This document shows, piece by piece, positions 35,901-48,366 of a stretch of DNA of 64,000 bases. Below the pieces are notes generated by a model. It did no database searches. It was not told where the DNA came from and worked only from the letters and a program-made list of their open reading frames with translations. Source of the DNA: Anaeramoeba flamelloides (taxonomy: Eukaryota > Metamonada > Anaeramoebidae); the NCBI GenBank assembly GCA_027625915.1, contig JANTQA010000051.1, positions 4,464,501-4,528,500 on the forward strand, in the 5' to 3' direction. A program made the position numbers and the translations under genes. Each line of letters starts with the position of its first letter. Position 1 is the stretch's first letter.

Positions 35901-36761
35901 AGCTTTTGTCCAATGAAAAAAATATATATTTTGAAAGGTGTTTGAGAATAAAATGGAAGATTTCTTTTTGTATTTTTCTTAAAATCAGAAATATGGAAAT
36001 TTGAAAACGTTCAAACAAGGGGAACGAATCATTTTTATTTGGGTTTGATTAAAATCATTTTTACTTTTAAATTTTATTTTTTCGCTTTATTGGTCAAATT
36101 TTTGATAAATATATCATAAATTGCTTGTTTTTAATTGAACAGCCCTTAAGATTTTTGGAAAATATCAAAAAAAAATAGATTTGACAAAAACAATATTTAA
36201 ATTTTTCTTTTTCGAACTTTTGCTTTTCAAATTTACATAAAAAGAAAGTGTCATAAAAATTTTACAAATAGTTAATTTTTCGTTTTTCTGATTTTCCGAA
36301 TTTGAAATGTTGTTTTCTGATTGCTACCTTAAACCGTCTTTGACAGTAATGATTTTTCAAAAATAGTTTGTTTCCAATCAGTTTTTATTTATTTCAAAGT
36401 CATTTCTGTTTGGAGTTTAAAAAGGATTAACTGTTGTTTATATGTAAAAACTTTTGGAAACTGACCTTCTGAGTAACAAGTTTTTTTATAAAAATAGATT
36501 AAAAATTAATACAAAATATATTTTTTGAAGGATTCCATTCTTGCAACATATAAGAGTGTACCCAAAGAGTGGAGTTAAAATAAATTTCTAAATGCAAGAT
36601 TGTTTGATTCAAAACCCCTAACAATTTTGAGATAAAAATTGTAAGATTCGGAAAAGTAAATTAACAGTTTTTGACAAATTGTTTTTGTTTAAAAGCCACA
36701 ATTAAAAGTATTTGTTTGTTGTTCCTTTTGATCAATTTTTTTTTCAATATGCATTAGGAGG
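35901..36761. other. Upstream region of the tandem-PH gene
   Basis: AT-rich, no gene or repeat recognised. Confidence 0.4.
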
Positions 36762-37256
36762 TATTGTTGTCAAAATAAAGTGTCTAAAAAACTTTTATAA
36801 TAAGTGTTTCAAAATAAAAAGAATGTTTTTTTGTACTCAAAAGCTTAAACATTAACTGAACCCAAGAAACTCATAATAAACCCTAAGTAAATTTAAAAAT
36901 GATTTCTTAAAGTTCTATTATTTAAAAAGAAATTCTAAAAATGAAGGATCAAATTTAAAAATTTATCTCAAAAAATAGAGTGAAATTTCCAATAAAATTT
37001 TAATCCTTTTAAGCAAAAAAACTGAAAATATCAAAAAAAATTGAGAATATTCTAGAAAATTTTCAATAATTTGCATGAATAATTTAAAATTTACTTCAAA
37101 CAGTAAGGATTTTATATTCAAAATCGATTTATAATCATTTAGTTAACGTGTATCGAATTGGATATCCCATTGGAACGAGAAGAAGAAAAAAAACCTGATT
37201 TTATATTTTTAACCACAGATTCTAGTAGTTGGGAACACATTATTTTGATCGCTATA
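36762..37256. mobile_element. Family G TIR element, copy 2
   Basis: Left TATTGTTGTCAAAATAAAGT, right (inverted) TATAGCGATCAAAATAATGT. Matches copy 1 end to end with scattered substitutions, so both are past copies of one element. Confidence 0.8.
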
Positions 37257-37607
37257 AAATTTTTTAATAAATAATTGTTCATTTTAAACCTATTTATTTC
37301 AAAATCTATAATTATTTTGTTTTTTATTTGTTGAATTGAACATTTTTGCCTTCAAGATATTATATTGTCGAAAACAGTCTAAACAAAATTGATATCATTA
37401 AGAAAAAAATTGCGATTAGTCGTAATAAATTTACATTTCTCCTTTTTCAAAAGCGAATTTGATTTTCACGAAGAGAAACCAAATAAATTTTTTCAAAATT
37501 ATGATCGAGATCTTCTCTTTGGAAATAGAGAGAGTCCAAAACAATATAATATTTAATCAAACACGCATTTTAAAAATTATTAATTATTGTTAATAGTTTT
37601 TTAAGGA

Positions 37608-38106
37608 AAGGGGTTACAAAATGAATTCGCAAAGAACAATGTAAATGTTTACATTTTATTTTATTTTTAATTATTGTGATCTACTATTGACAGTTTAGAT
37701 AATTGTTTTTTGAGGAAAAAATAGTGTTGTTTTGGCTGGTTTTTTATGTTCTACTTGAAAAAAACGATATAATATGGTAACTAAAAAAATAAATGGCAAA
37801 ACATCCGTCTCAAATTTATTTAATTTGTTTGTGCGATGATAAATTTTTTTTAGCAATCTTCTGAAATTCAATAATTTCGACATAAATATAGACCAGTCTT
37901 CATATATGTATGTATGTATATATATCTATATATTCAATCTATATGAAGACTTTTACATTCCATCAAAAAAATAAAATTGAAAAAAAAAAAACATATTACA
38001 CTATAAAAAATTATCTTAAACTATCAATAGTGGATCACAATAATTAAAAATAAAATAAAAGATATACATTTACATTGTTATTTAAGAATTCATTATCACC
38101 CCATTT
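37608..38106. mobile_element. Family V foldback element
   Basis: GGGGTTACAAAATGAATTC at the left is mirrored by GAATTCATTATCACCCC at the right. Arms of about 100 bp share TTTAATTATTGTGATC(T/C)AC. The loop has a smaller palindrome (AGTCTTCATATATG / CATATAGATTG region) and a chance 62-codon frame. Confidence 0.75.
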
Positions 38107-38189
38107 TTTTCAATAATTAATTGTTTTTTTTTTATTCAATAAAAAATTTCCTCTTTCTGAATCCAAAAATTCAATATTGGTACCATTTA

Positions 38190-38510
38190 AAAAAACAATA
38201 AGGTTGAGTTGTTCACAATAGAAGAACCCAAATCAAATAAGTTCATAGTATCTAACCTTTGACTGGTCAATATTCCTACCAGAATTTAAACAAATTTACT
38301 ACCACATTTCTGTTATTTTTTTTACCCTCTTCAATATTTTTTACACAATATTGATTTAATAGTATTAATAATTATCTATTTATAATTATAAAGTATTTAT
38401 TTTTCAAGAATTGTGAAGATTTCCATTAATGAAAGGTTCTAATTTGGTATTTCGTCATGAATTGATTAAAGAAGATTTTTTTTATAAATTGAATTTTGAG
38501 GTGTCTAAAA
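38190..38510. repeat. Family H dispersed repeat, copy 1
   Basis: About 320 bp shared in the same orientation with 42630-42945 (GTTGAGTTGTTCACAATAGA, GGTTCTAATTTGGTATTTC). The two copies lie beyond either end of the multi-PH gene. No terminal inverted repeats seen. A short minus-strand frame in copy 2 reads IDPSNETSYVIQKIK, so the repeat may be a gene-fragment duplicate. Confidence 0.65.
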
Positions 38511-38582
38511 AGTTTGAATTGTTATTTAGTTGAAAATAATTTAATAAAAAATAATTAAAAAGTAAAATAATATAATTATTGT

Positions 38583-38622
38583 ATAAGCTAAATTTCAAAA
38601 ATAGGGGCAGATTTTTCATCAA
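38583..38622. mobile_element. Lone terminal repeat of a family E element
   Basis: ATAAGCTAAATTTCAAAAAT followed by AGGGGCAGATTTTT matches the ends of the element at 59880-60811. No partner end found nearby. Confidence 0.6.
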
Positions 38623-40058
38623 AAAAAAATTTAAGTGTTTTGATTTTTTTTTTTTTTGAATAATAATGTATTTGTCTAAAGTATTTAGAGATAATAACCA
38701 ATATAGATGAATAAATGAAAATATAGTGTAATCATTTTATTTTTTGAATGACAAATGAAAAAAGAAAAAAATAATAATAAAAAAGTTGTCCCTAATTTTA
38801 AAATTTGGCTTATTTGTAAATTTAATCAAGAAAAAAAGACAAAATAATCATTTTTTCATACCTAATTATATCAGTTATTTTGGAAATCAACAATCCTCAA
38901 TAGTTACAATCTAATAATTTCGAAAAAAAGTTAATTTTTTAATTTCTAATTTTTTTTATTTTAATCATCTTTTCAATTACTTATAAAAAACCTCTAATTT
39001 TTAATATTGGATTCGAAAAAGGAATTTACTTTAATGTTTTTTTTTTTTTCTTAATTTTTAATAACTGAAAATAATTTTTTTATCAAAATTGGAATTCTAA
39101 AGATGTTTTTTATTACTTTAGTCCAAGTGTATTGGATTCCCAGATGATATTAAAAAATAACTTTTAAAAGGTATTTTAATCTTGAAAATTTGAAACTTTT
39201 TAGTTGAGTTAGCGAATTCTGAGGCTACACTTTTAAAAATTGATATTAATCTTGATCACAAAGATCAAAAATAAAAAAAACTAAAAAGAACTTCTTATTT
39301 TGAATTTACAAAATTATATTTTTTTTTGTCAACCCTAGTAACTTAATTCCACTACACTATTCCTCGTGCTACCCGATATGTAATTCAAAATTATCCAATA
39401 TATTTTTATTTCTATGTAATATTAAAACATTAGCCATAAATAAATTAAATTGTTTATTTTCTAAAGTTTGTTCAAATAACAAAAAATATTTTTTTTTACA
39501 AGCAAAGCTAAAAAATAATAAAAAATAACCAATTTTCTAAGGATATTTCAATTTTTTAATATTTATCATTTTTTTTCCTTAAAGTTCCTCACCACTTCAA
39601 TAAAAAATAAAAACTTCACATAATTTGACTCATTGTTTCAAAAATGTGAAAGATATTTTTCTTTCAGTGCGCTATAAATACCACCCTATCAAGAAAAATA
39701 TATTACTTTGTTTTCTCAAATTCATCCAAATAAAAACAAATATTAAAAAAAGTTAATAATATATTAAAAAATGAAAAATTAAATTTAATTTTAAACCTAA
39801 AAATTTAAATTTAGTAATATATTTTTTTGAAAAAATAAAAAAACGTTTCATTTTCAAATAAAAATTTTAATTTTTACTTCCATTTAAAAAAATAATTAGT
39901 AAAAATAGAAAATAATAATAATGATGAGAAAATAAAGGGATTATTAATAATAATAATAATATAATATTAATGATAATATTAATAATAATAAAATAAAATA
40001 ATAATAGATATTAAAAAATAAAATTAATAAATTAGAAAAATAACGATGAATTAACTAA
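38623..40058. other. Non-coding, 3' flank of the multi-PH gene
   Basis: Extremely AT-rich. TAA/AATAAT simple repeats at about 39905-40010. No gene seen. Confidence 0.45.
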
Positions 40059-42303
40059 TTATTTTTTAGTAAATGATTTCCATAATTTTATGAATTGATC
40101 TTTACTTTGAGGATCGATTAGAGTAAATAAAACATATTTTGTTCTAAAAGTTTGAGTATATTCGAATTGCATTATTTTTTCGTTTTCGAATTTTAATTTC
40201 GTTTTCTTGTTATTAACTTTAAAAAAATTAATATATTTATTTTGATCATTATTCTTTTTTTCTTTATAATTTGGATAAAAAGCTGTAAAAGTATGATCAA
40301 GATATAAATCCATTTCTTGATAAGGCTCTACTTTTAAATTTGTTGAGGCCTTTATTTTGAAAGTTTTTTTTTTTCTTTCAATTTCCAATTTTTTCAAATA
40401 TTGATTTTTCATTTGCCTGAATTGCTTCACAAATTGTTTATTTTCATTTAATGAATTAAATTTAATAATGATCCATTCATATTCAAATAGCAGTATTATT
40501 TGCGTGTTATCGTATAGGCATCTATGGAAAATTTGACGAGTATTCAAGTATTTTTGAGGAACAGTGTTTTTGGACTGGTTTAATCCATTTGCACGATTTT
40601 GACACAAAACAAATTTATCTTTTAACGTCTCGATCGTTCCGGTTAAAAATATCGTTTTTTCTTCTGGATAAGTGATTTGCCATTCATTTTTTTTTCTTTT
40701 TTTTTTATTTGTATTCATTTCTTTATTAGAATTTTTGGTATTCATTCGAATGATATTGCTTACAACGTTTATTCGTTTATTTTTCATTAGTTTAACGGCA
40801 CGGATTAATTTATATTTTTCTTCCAATGAACTTGATCTAATTCTAAACTTTGTATCTTTAGAAATTATTAAATCACATTCCTTGATGAACAATGGCGAAT
40901 TCTTGATTTTTATTTGATTGGAATATTTAAAATTTATGATTTTGTTATTTTTTAAATTGTTTGGCTTGATAATTATCTTTTGTGTAGTAATTTTTAATTC
41001 TGATTTACACGCCCTTTTTCTATTGTTTTCATTAATAATGGAAACGTTAAATTTGCCTAATTTTTCATCATTTATATTTATTTGTTCAATTTTATTTTCA
41101 AAATTTTGTTTTTCGATTTCGGTTTTACTAGCCTGAAGATGACTTTTGTATAGATCAGTAAATTGATTTAGTTCTTGAACATTCTTAAACTTTAAAAAAT
41201 ATTCCTTTGAAAGGAATATTTTGACAAAGATTGTATCGTTTTTTAAATTATTCCAAAAAAATAGTATCTTGTTGGATAATTCATATTCTTTATGATTTTT
41301 TTTTTGATTATAAAATGAAAATCTTTCCCAGATCGATTCAATTTGGTCATTTTTTATATTATATTTTAAAAAGGAGCAAGACTTTTTACTCAAATAGATT
41401 TTCAAATTGATTTCATTGTTTTTTAAATCATATAGTTTTATATTCCAACAATTAATACCTAAAATCGGTATATTTTTATTTCTTGGTTCATCATCATTAT
41501 ATTCTTTGTGTTTATCAACTTTGCTATTCTTATTAATATTCATTTTGTGGATAATGGAGAGGAATTTTTCAAGATTTTGATGAAATTGTTTTAATTGTGA
41601 ATTTAATTCAAATTGGATAATTATTCGTTTTTTTGGTAATAATTGAATTAAGATTGAATTGTTGCTTTGGGAAATAATCTTATATTTTTTATTTTATTTT
41701 TGTGTATGTATATATATATATATGTTTGTGTTTGTGTTTGTGTACAAATAAAAATAATTAAAAGTTATTATATTATTAAAAGAAATTAATAAAATTATTA
41801 TCCAAAATTTGATAGTATAAATTTAAAAAAAAAAGAAAGAGTATCTTTACTTTAGTTAATTTATTAAATCCAAAACAAATACGGCTTTGAACAGAAATAA
41901 GCAACAAATATGAAGGAAATAATTTGATTAATCCATGATTATATCCATTTTTTTGACTGCCAATTAGATATATAATTTTTTCATATCCTGAATTAAGGTA
42001 TGATAACACTTTTTTCTTTTTTCCAAAAACCTCAAAAAATGTTTTTTCATTTTCATATTCGTTCTCAATTCTTTTTATTTCATCATCTTCATCTTCAAAA
42101 TTTAAAGAATGTTGAATACTTGAATTGTCTTTGTTTTCTTGTCTTTGTTCCTTCATTTTACCGAAGGAATTGTTTCTATTTATTATGCATCTTTCAAGTT
42201 CTTGTGAAAGGGATTCCATCTCTTTTTTGTTTCGAAACCATATTTGATAATATAGTTCTTTGGCGAGTTTAATTAAGATTTTTGTTTTATTCAAACTTTT
42301 CAT
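40059..42303 (-). CDS. Multi-PH-like protein of unknown family, two exons, 690 aa
   Basis: Exons 42303-41851 (donor AAA|GTAAAG) and 41678-40059 (acceptor ATATAAG), both phase 0, 453 + 1620 nt. The junction restores a PH-like domain that neither ORF shows alone: KLFPSYLLLISVQSRICF, FNKLTK, then RIIIQFELNSQLKQFHQN. After an N-terminal charged helix (1-90), the protein reads as about five modules, each with beta strands then a closing helix, at about 95-200, 221-336, 370-450, 485-585 and 597-690. Closing helices include EKYKLIRAVKLM, ENKQFVKQFRQMKNQYL and KDQFIKLWKSF. Seen: the repeat pattern. Inferred: PH superfamily folds, probably for membrane or GTPase contacts; no catalytic domain and no strong PH signature. 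Its neighbours are also PH-type genes. It could equally be an unrelated beta-rich scaffold. Confidence 0.72.
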
Positions 42304-42629
42304 CTTTTTTTTTTTTTTTTTTTTTATTATTATAAAATTATTTTAAATCAAAAACAAAAAAAAATTGAATAAAAATAAAAATTAGTTTTGTGAAGAAAAA
42401 AAAAAAATAAATATTTCTCTTGAGAAATAAACTTATTTTCAAAAATTTTCACACAGTTAAAACAATCCAAACAATCACAATAATACAATTTCATTAAAAT
42501 CGAAAATAATTTTGATTTTTGAAAAATATGAAAATCATTTTTTCATCTTTTAGTTTTTTGTTTTCATTTAATTTTTTGAATTACGTAACTTGTTTCGTTC
42601 GATGGATCTATTTTTTCAAAGATTGATAT
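42304..42629. other. Upstream region of the multi-PH gene
   Basis: AT-rich with a T-run directly before the ATG. Promoter by position only. Confidence 0.4.
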
Positions 42630-42945
42630 TATGTTAAAGTTGAGTTGTTCAAAATAGAAGAACTCAAATAAAATTAGTTGATGATATCTAACCATTTGAA
42701 TGATTAATATTCCTAATAGAATTTTTACAAATTTACCAATGAATTTTTTTTTTTTGTTGTTCTCCAAAATTTTTACAACAGCAGTTATTTATTAGTATTG
42801 GTAATTATTTATTTTTTGTTTTATGAGTATTTTGATTTATAAAAAATTTTTAACATTTCAATTAGTGAATAGTTCTAATTTGGTATTTCTTCTAGAATTG
42901 ATTAAATTAGATTTTTTTTTCAAAAATTGGATTTTGGTGTTTCTG
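42630..42945. repeat. Family H dispersed repeat, copy 2
   Basis: Same-orientation partner of 38190-38510 (GTTGAGTTGTTCAAAATAGA, AGTTCTAATTTGGTATTTC). Located 0.3 kb upstream of the multi-PH gene. Confidence 0.65.
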
Positions 42946-45186
42946 TGATGTTAAAAATTTTGAATTGGAGTTTAGGTGAGTGTGATATCTCAAATGATCA
43001 ATTTGAAAAAGAAAAATTCAATTTTTTGATTATTTCAGAAAAAAAAACGATTAGCATCTTCTAAATAATACCTGATTGAATAAATTGATGTTTTTGTCCA
43101 TGCTAGAAATTTATTGAACTTGTTCAAAATGTAAATAAAAAATAAAAAAACAATAAGCAAAATAAATTTATTTTCTTGTTTTGTGATTTTTGTAATTTGT
43201 GATTTTTATAATGTGTTGGTTTTGGTGATTTGTTGATTTTGTCAAAAAAATTTGTTTAAAATACTCCAAGTTAGTTGCAAATCATTTTCTTTTCAGAACC
43301 ATCATCAAAAAAAAAAAAAATGAAAAATTTGTTTTTATAGCTTGTGGAATTTAAAAATAATTCTAGAAAATATTTTTAAAAATGGGAACTTTAAATACTC
43401 AAAATCAAACAAAAGCACAAGTAAAGTAAAAAATGTTGTTTTCAGATCCAATTGTAATATAAAAAAAAAAGTTAAAGTGTTGAATTCTTGTATAAGACTC
43501 ATATTTTAATTGAACTTACTCTAAAATTTAAAAAGGAATAATATGTGCTTTGATCAATAAAAAAAAAAAAAGAAATGATAAACAATCTTTAGATCTTTAA
43601 TTTTATATTAAAACCTTTTTTTGTGTGAAATATTTTGAATTTAAACTGCTTTTTTTAAAAAATGATTCTCTCAAGCTATTATTTTAACTAAAGAGAATTA
43701 AAAATATAGAATACAATTAATGATTTCTATTATCCTGGGTATTTTTCTTGTTAGTATATCTAATATAATAATAAGTTGGGATTCAAGGATTATTCCAAAA
43801 ATAATAAAGTATTGTCAATGTAAATGTTCAATCAACCCGGCCAACCAGGTATAAAACCACAAGAAAAATATCTTTTGATCTGATCACTGTTTTAATTTGT
43901 TTCTTTTAATTTATTTTTTCAAAATTGATTGTTTTCTTTGAAGATCTTTATATTATCAATTTATTATTGTTCTAATTTTAAAATATGTTAAAATTACTTG
44001 AAAAGTTACAAAGTAAAAAATCCGAATTAATTTTGTACACTGGTATGAAGACCAATATCATGATTTGTAATTTACTCTTATAAAATAAAATATCACAATT
44101 CCAAATAATTACACATTTTACTAAAACTGATTAGGAATTGAAATAAAAATGCAAAATTAAACTTGTACTTCGCAATTAATAATTATTATGAGTTCAAAGT
44201 ATTTTTTAAACTGTACAAAACAATGAATTTTAAAGATTGAAAAGGTAATTGAAAAAGTTTTTTTTGATTTTATTGTTCTACTATATTTTGCTAAATTGAT
44301 TAGTTGAATTTGAGTAAATATTGTTAAAAAAACGTTTAAATAAATACTAGTTTAATACTTCTAAAATAAGGATATATTTGTATTTATTTAAATTCAAAAG
44401 AATTATCTAGAAAATATTATGGCACTTATTATAAGATAAAAACAAAAGGTGGTTTATTATTATATTAATAATAAATAAGTTACCAAAATATTTCAAATAA
44501 GGTAAAAAAAAAAAAAAGAATTTAATTAATTAACAATAAAATTGTTTAATAATGTTGAAAGAATATTACCAAATAAAATAAATTGCTTTTTAAAAATTTG
44601 CTACTATTAAATAAAAATTTATATAAGGAATACCAATAAAATCTGAACTTCTCTTTTCTAAAATAGAATTTTGAAAAAAAAAATAATTATTATAATTATT
44701 TTTTGAGATCTCTAGAATATTGAGTTTGTTGGAATAGATACCGATCTAGGTTATAATCAAATAATTACAAAAGTATTATATAAATATAATTTGAAAATAC
44801 AAAGTGAAAGGGTTTAGTCTTATATCCCAAAAGTAAATCTCCTAAAAAAATTAAATAAATTTCTCCAAATTTAATTTTTTTTTAAGAATATTTTCTCTGA
44901 AATTTTTGTTGTTGATATTAGCAAAATTAAAGTTTTAGATTTTTTTTTTTATTTAAATTTTTTGGGAATCTAGGACTTTTGAGCACCAATATAATTCTTA
45001 ATAAACTATCACAAATTTCAATATCAGTGGTTGTTATGGTGTTGCTACCCGATTAAGGAATTTATAGCTCTTTGTAACATTTAAATTCCTTATCAAATAA
45101 AAAATTTGGTACTTTTTTTATGTAATAATAATCTTAGATTTTTAATGAATTAATGTTGGTGTGGAGATAAAATAAAAACAGGTTTA
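42946..45186. other. Intergenic desert
   Basis: AT-rich without a supportable gene. One short minus-strand stretch near 44950-45040 reads TDIEICDSLLRIILVLK but has no partner. An imperfect palindrome around AAGGAATTTATAGC occurs at about 45050-45095. Confidence 0.4.
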
Positions 45187-46687
45187 TATCCCTTAGCACT
45201 CAGGATTTGCCTAAATTTCATCAAGTTTTTTCAATTAGATTTAAAATGATATTGATCCACTAATATATTAATTTTCTTATTTGTCTTTAATCCAGATTTG
45301 AATTATAATAAAAAGTCAAAATAGTTCAAAGATAAAGTAGTTAAGTTATTGATTTTTTTTTGAAATTGAAAAAAAAAATAATAATTATTCATTTTTACAT
45401 TTTTTTTAAAGATTTTTATTTTTATTTTATTTTTTTAAATCAGAAATTTTATTACATTAATAGTAATTCAAAACTCAACACATTAATTTATTAATAATAA
45501 CCACCAAACAATTTTGCTAATTTTATGATAAAAAAAATAAATAAAAAAATAAATTACTTTGAAATTTAATTTTTTTTTTTAGAAAAAATTTCAATAAATA
45601 TCGAATTAAGAGAAAAATGAAATATATTTCTTTAGGTCAAAATTAAATTTTTAATATGATTAATTTTCTAAAACTTTTATTTAAGCAATAGATAATAATT
45701 GAAAATCAAAAAAAAAAAAAAAAAATTGTAAAATAATTTCAATTTATTAAATTGGCATAAAATAAATATAAATTACTTTTTAATCGATAAAATATTTATA
45801 CCTAAATTTAAAATAAAATAAAAAATAACTCTTAAATATTATTCCAATATAATAAAATAATCTCCGAAACCAAATTTTTTTTAATTGAAATTTTGTTATT
45901 GGTAAAATTTTGAATAATATATTTGTAAAATTTGAATTTTTCTATAATAAATTAATCCAGATCTTGTTAAATAAGTTATGATATATGGTCTCTATTTCAA
46001 CAATATTGTTTATTTTATGTCTAGATTTTAAAAAGTCAAAAATTAAAAAATTGTAAAAAATAAAAAAAAAATCAATTATTAATCTGACTCGAACTATTGG
46101 CCAAATCATTTAAAATTGAAAAAAAATCTTGTTGAAAAAATTATAAAATTTTGCAATGAAAAAAAATTTGATTTTTTTTTCTAATTTAATTTATATTTTT
46201 TTTTATTTTTAAATTATTTAAAATCTAATATAGATATTGATATTGAATAGTAATCAGTAGATAAAACAAATTTTCTATGTGATGTCAAAATAACTTTTAT
46301 AATGAATAAATTATTTAATCAAGCATTTTAGGCAATTTTAGGGTGCAAAGGGCCCAAAAAAAATTTCCAGTAAAGTATGATGTGTTTTAAATGTTAAAAA
46401 TAAGAGGTTTTTGATGTCTAGACAAACTTTTCAAAAAAAAAAAAAAAATTTATTTTGTCAAAATTTGGAAAAATAATAAAATCACAATAACCAAAAAAAA
46501 AATTCCCAATGTTGAAAATTTTTTTCAAGTTATTTTTTTATTTTAAGTAACTATACAATTTTTAATTATAAAATTTTCTTTCTAAGATAATTGTTTATTA
46601 ATTCTATACCTTATTATCCTTTGATAACATTTCAAATTAAAAATTTTGTTTGAAATGTTTTTAGGTTATTTGGGGTGCTAAGGGATA
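45187..46687. mobile_element. Family A TIR element, copy 3
   Basis: TATCCCTTAGCACTCAGG at the left, GGGGTGCTAAGGGATA at the right, TA at 45185-45186 and 46688-46689. Nearly identical to copy 2 in the DOCK intron. Lies about 340 bp beyond the stop of the PH-like gene at 47029. Confidence 0.9.
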
Positions 46688-47028
46688 TATGAATTGTGAA
46701 AAAAAATTGTTTGTCAAAGATGAAAAAAAAGAAAAAGTCTTTGTTCTCAGATATTTTTTTTTCAAAAAGATATTTGATTCAACAAATTTGAAAATTATTT
46801 ATTTTATTGTAAAAATGTAAGAAAAAAATTAATTTTTTTCTATTTTCAAATAAAATAAACCAAATTCCAAAATTTTGGATACAGTTAATTTAATTAAAGA
46901 TTAGCAAACTTAGTATTTGGTTCGAGTTGGAAATAAAAGTTTGAAAAACTTATTTTGTATTAATCACTTTTTGTATTTGAAATATTTCAACAAATATCGA
47001 TACTAAAAAAAGAATGAAATCAACTAAA

Positions 47029-47877
47029 TTAAATAAATACCTTTGTGTGATCGGATAATCCATATAAAATTATTTTTCTTGGTTTTTGTCCAAGGAATAT
47101 TGTGTTTTTGTTTAATTTGAGAAAACCATTAATTTTTTCTGCTTTTTCTGTATTTTTATTTTTATATTTCCTTCTGAAAGTAACATCAAAATATCCTCTC
47201 TTGGTGAAATCATAACCACTTTCATTTTCTTTTTCTATTTCAATTTCAATCCTATTTTTTTTTTCTTTTTCTTTTCTTTTTTTTCTTTTTCTTTTTCTTT
47301 TTCTTTTTCTTTTTCTTTTTCTTCTGTTTTTTGATTTTCATTTTCAGAATTTGTTAAAGAAGAGGATGAAGATTTCTCATTTTTCATTTCTGTTGGCTTT
47401 TGGCTTTCAATAATTGCTTTGTTCTTTTCTTGAGTGTTGCCTTTATCAAGAATCTTGGTTATTTGAGAAACAATTGCCTTTTGATCTTCTGGATCAGAAA
47501 ATTGAAGTTTAAGGGTCTTTTGTTGGCTTTTGATTGTAACCACATCACTGTTTTCTTTTGTTAAGATCTATATTTTGGAAAAAACAAAATAGAAAAGTTT
47601 GTTGAGTGAAAGAAAAGAAATAAAAAGAATAATTTAAAGTTTACTTGAGCTGTTTCTCCAAGTTGAAATGTAAATGTGTTTTTTTCTTCTTTTTCAAGAA
47701 TTGTTAGAGTGTTATTATTTATTGAAATAGTTCCATTAGTACTTGGAACACTTTCTTCACCAAAAGCAAATGCCGCAATAACTTGAGTCTATAAATTTAT
47801 TTTTAAATTTTTTGAGTGTTGAGTCATACAAAAAAGAGAAAAAAAAAAGAAGGTGAAAAAAATAGAAAACATACCAT
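47029..47877 (-). CDS. PH-like, charged-linker protein with an ATG-only first coding exon
   Basis: Exon 1 is just ATG (47877-47875) before GTATGT; exon 2 is 47788-47645; exon 3 starts at 47567. The N-terminal 90 residues read as a PH-like fold: GTISINNNTLTILEKEE, FTFQLGETAQ, then VVTIKSQQKTLKLQF and a closing EDQKAIVSQITKIL helix. A Ser/Glu/Lys linker follows, with a (GAAAAA)n tract. Beyond it, coding sequence continues in the next frame (GYDFTKRGYFDVTFRRKY, INGFLKLNKNTIFLGQ) to a stop at 47029. The frame therefore changes inside the GAAAAA tract: a sequencing or assembly indel is likeliest, a real frameshift possible. The second part looks like the first half of another PH domain. The 3' end may instead splice at AAG|GTATTT. 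Function unknown. Confidence 0.6.
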
Positions 47878-48119
47878 TAAAAAAGATAAAACAATAAAAA
47901 AAAAAATGAATTTAAAAATTATTATTTCACGGCAAATCTAGAGTAATTTATTTGGTATAGCTGATGTTTAAAGAGTTATTTCGTTTTGTTTGCAAGGAAA
48001 CTAGATTGTGTACATGGAGATAATTGTAGTTGAAGAAAAAATAGTAAAAACTTTTTTTTAATGCAAAGTAGATGGCAAATTGTATTTTTAAAAGTTATGA
48101 CAAAAGAGTTGTTTTAAAA
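47878..48119. other. Region upstream of the PH-like gene
   Basis: Possible promoter of the gene at 47877. No motif recognised. Confidence 0.35.
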
Positions 48120-48366
48120 ATTCCGAAGAATTAGCCTAGCCAAGTGACCAGTGCTTTCAGGATTCTTTTGAAAACTTTTATATTCTATCATTTGAAAATG
48201 AAGAGGCTATGTTTGTTGGAATTACATTGAATTTAATAATTATCTTTTAATTTCCATAATTCACCTTTGGTGATAAAAAATCTTTGGAGGTTCATTGTTT
48301 TGGCTACCATTATCGTATTGAAAAAAAAATTGAGTACATGGAAATAAGCCCAGATTTCATTATTTA
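48120..48366 (+). pseudogene. Decayed coding fragment of unknown family
   Basis: One plus-strand frame reads QCFQDSFENFYILSFENEEA and later GDKKSLEVHCFGYHYRIEKK, broken more than once between. It is less AT-rich than its surroundings. Divergent to the PH-like gene. No domain recognised and no intact start. Confidence 0.35.

Noticed and set aside
37695-37883. 62-codon frame with ATG
   Set aside because: Starts in the loop of foldback element V and runs into its arm, so it is chance.
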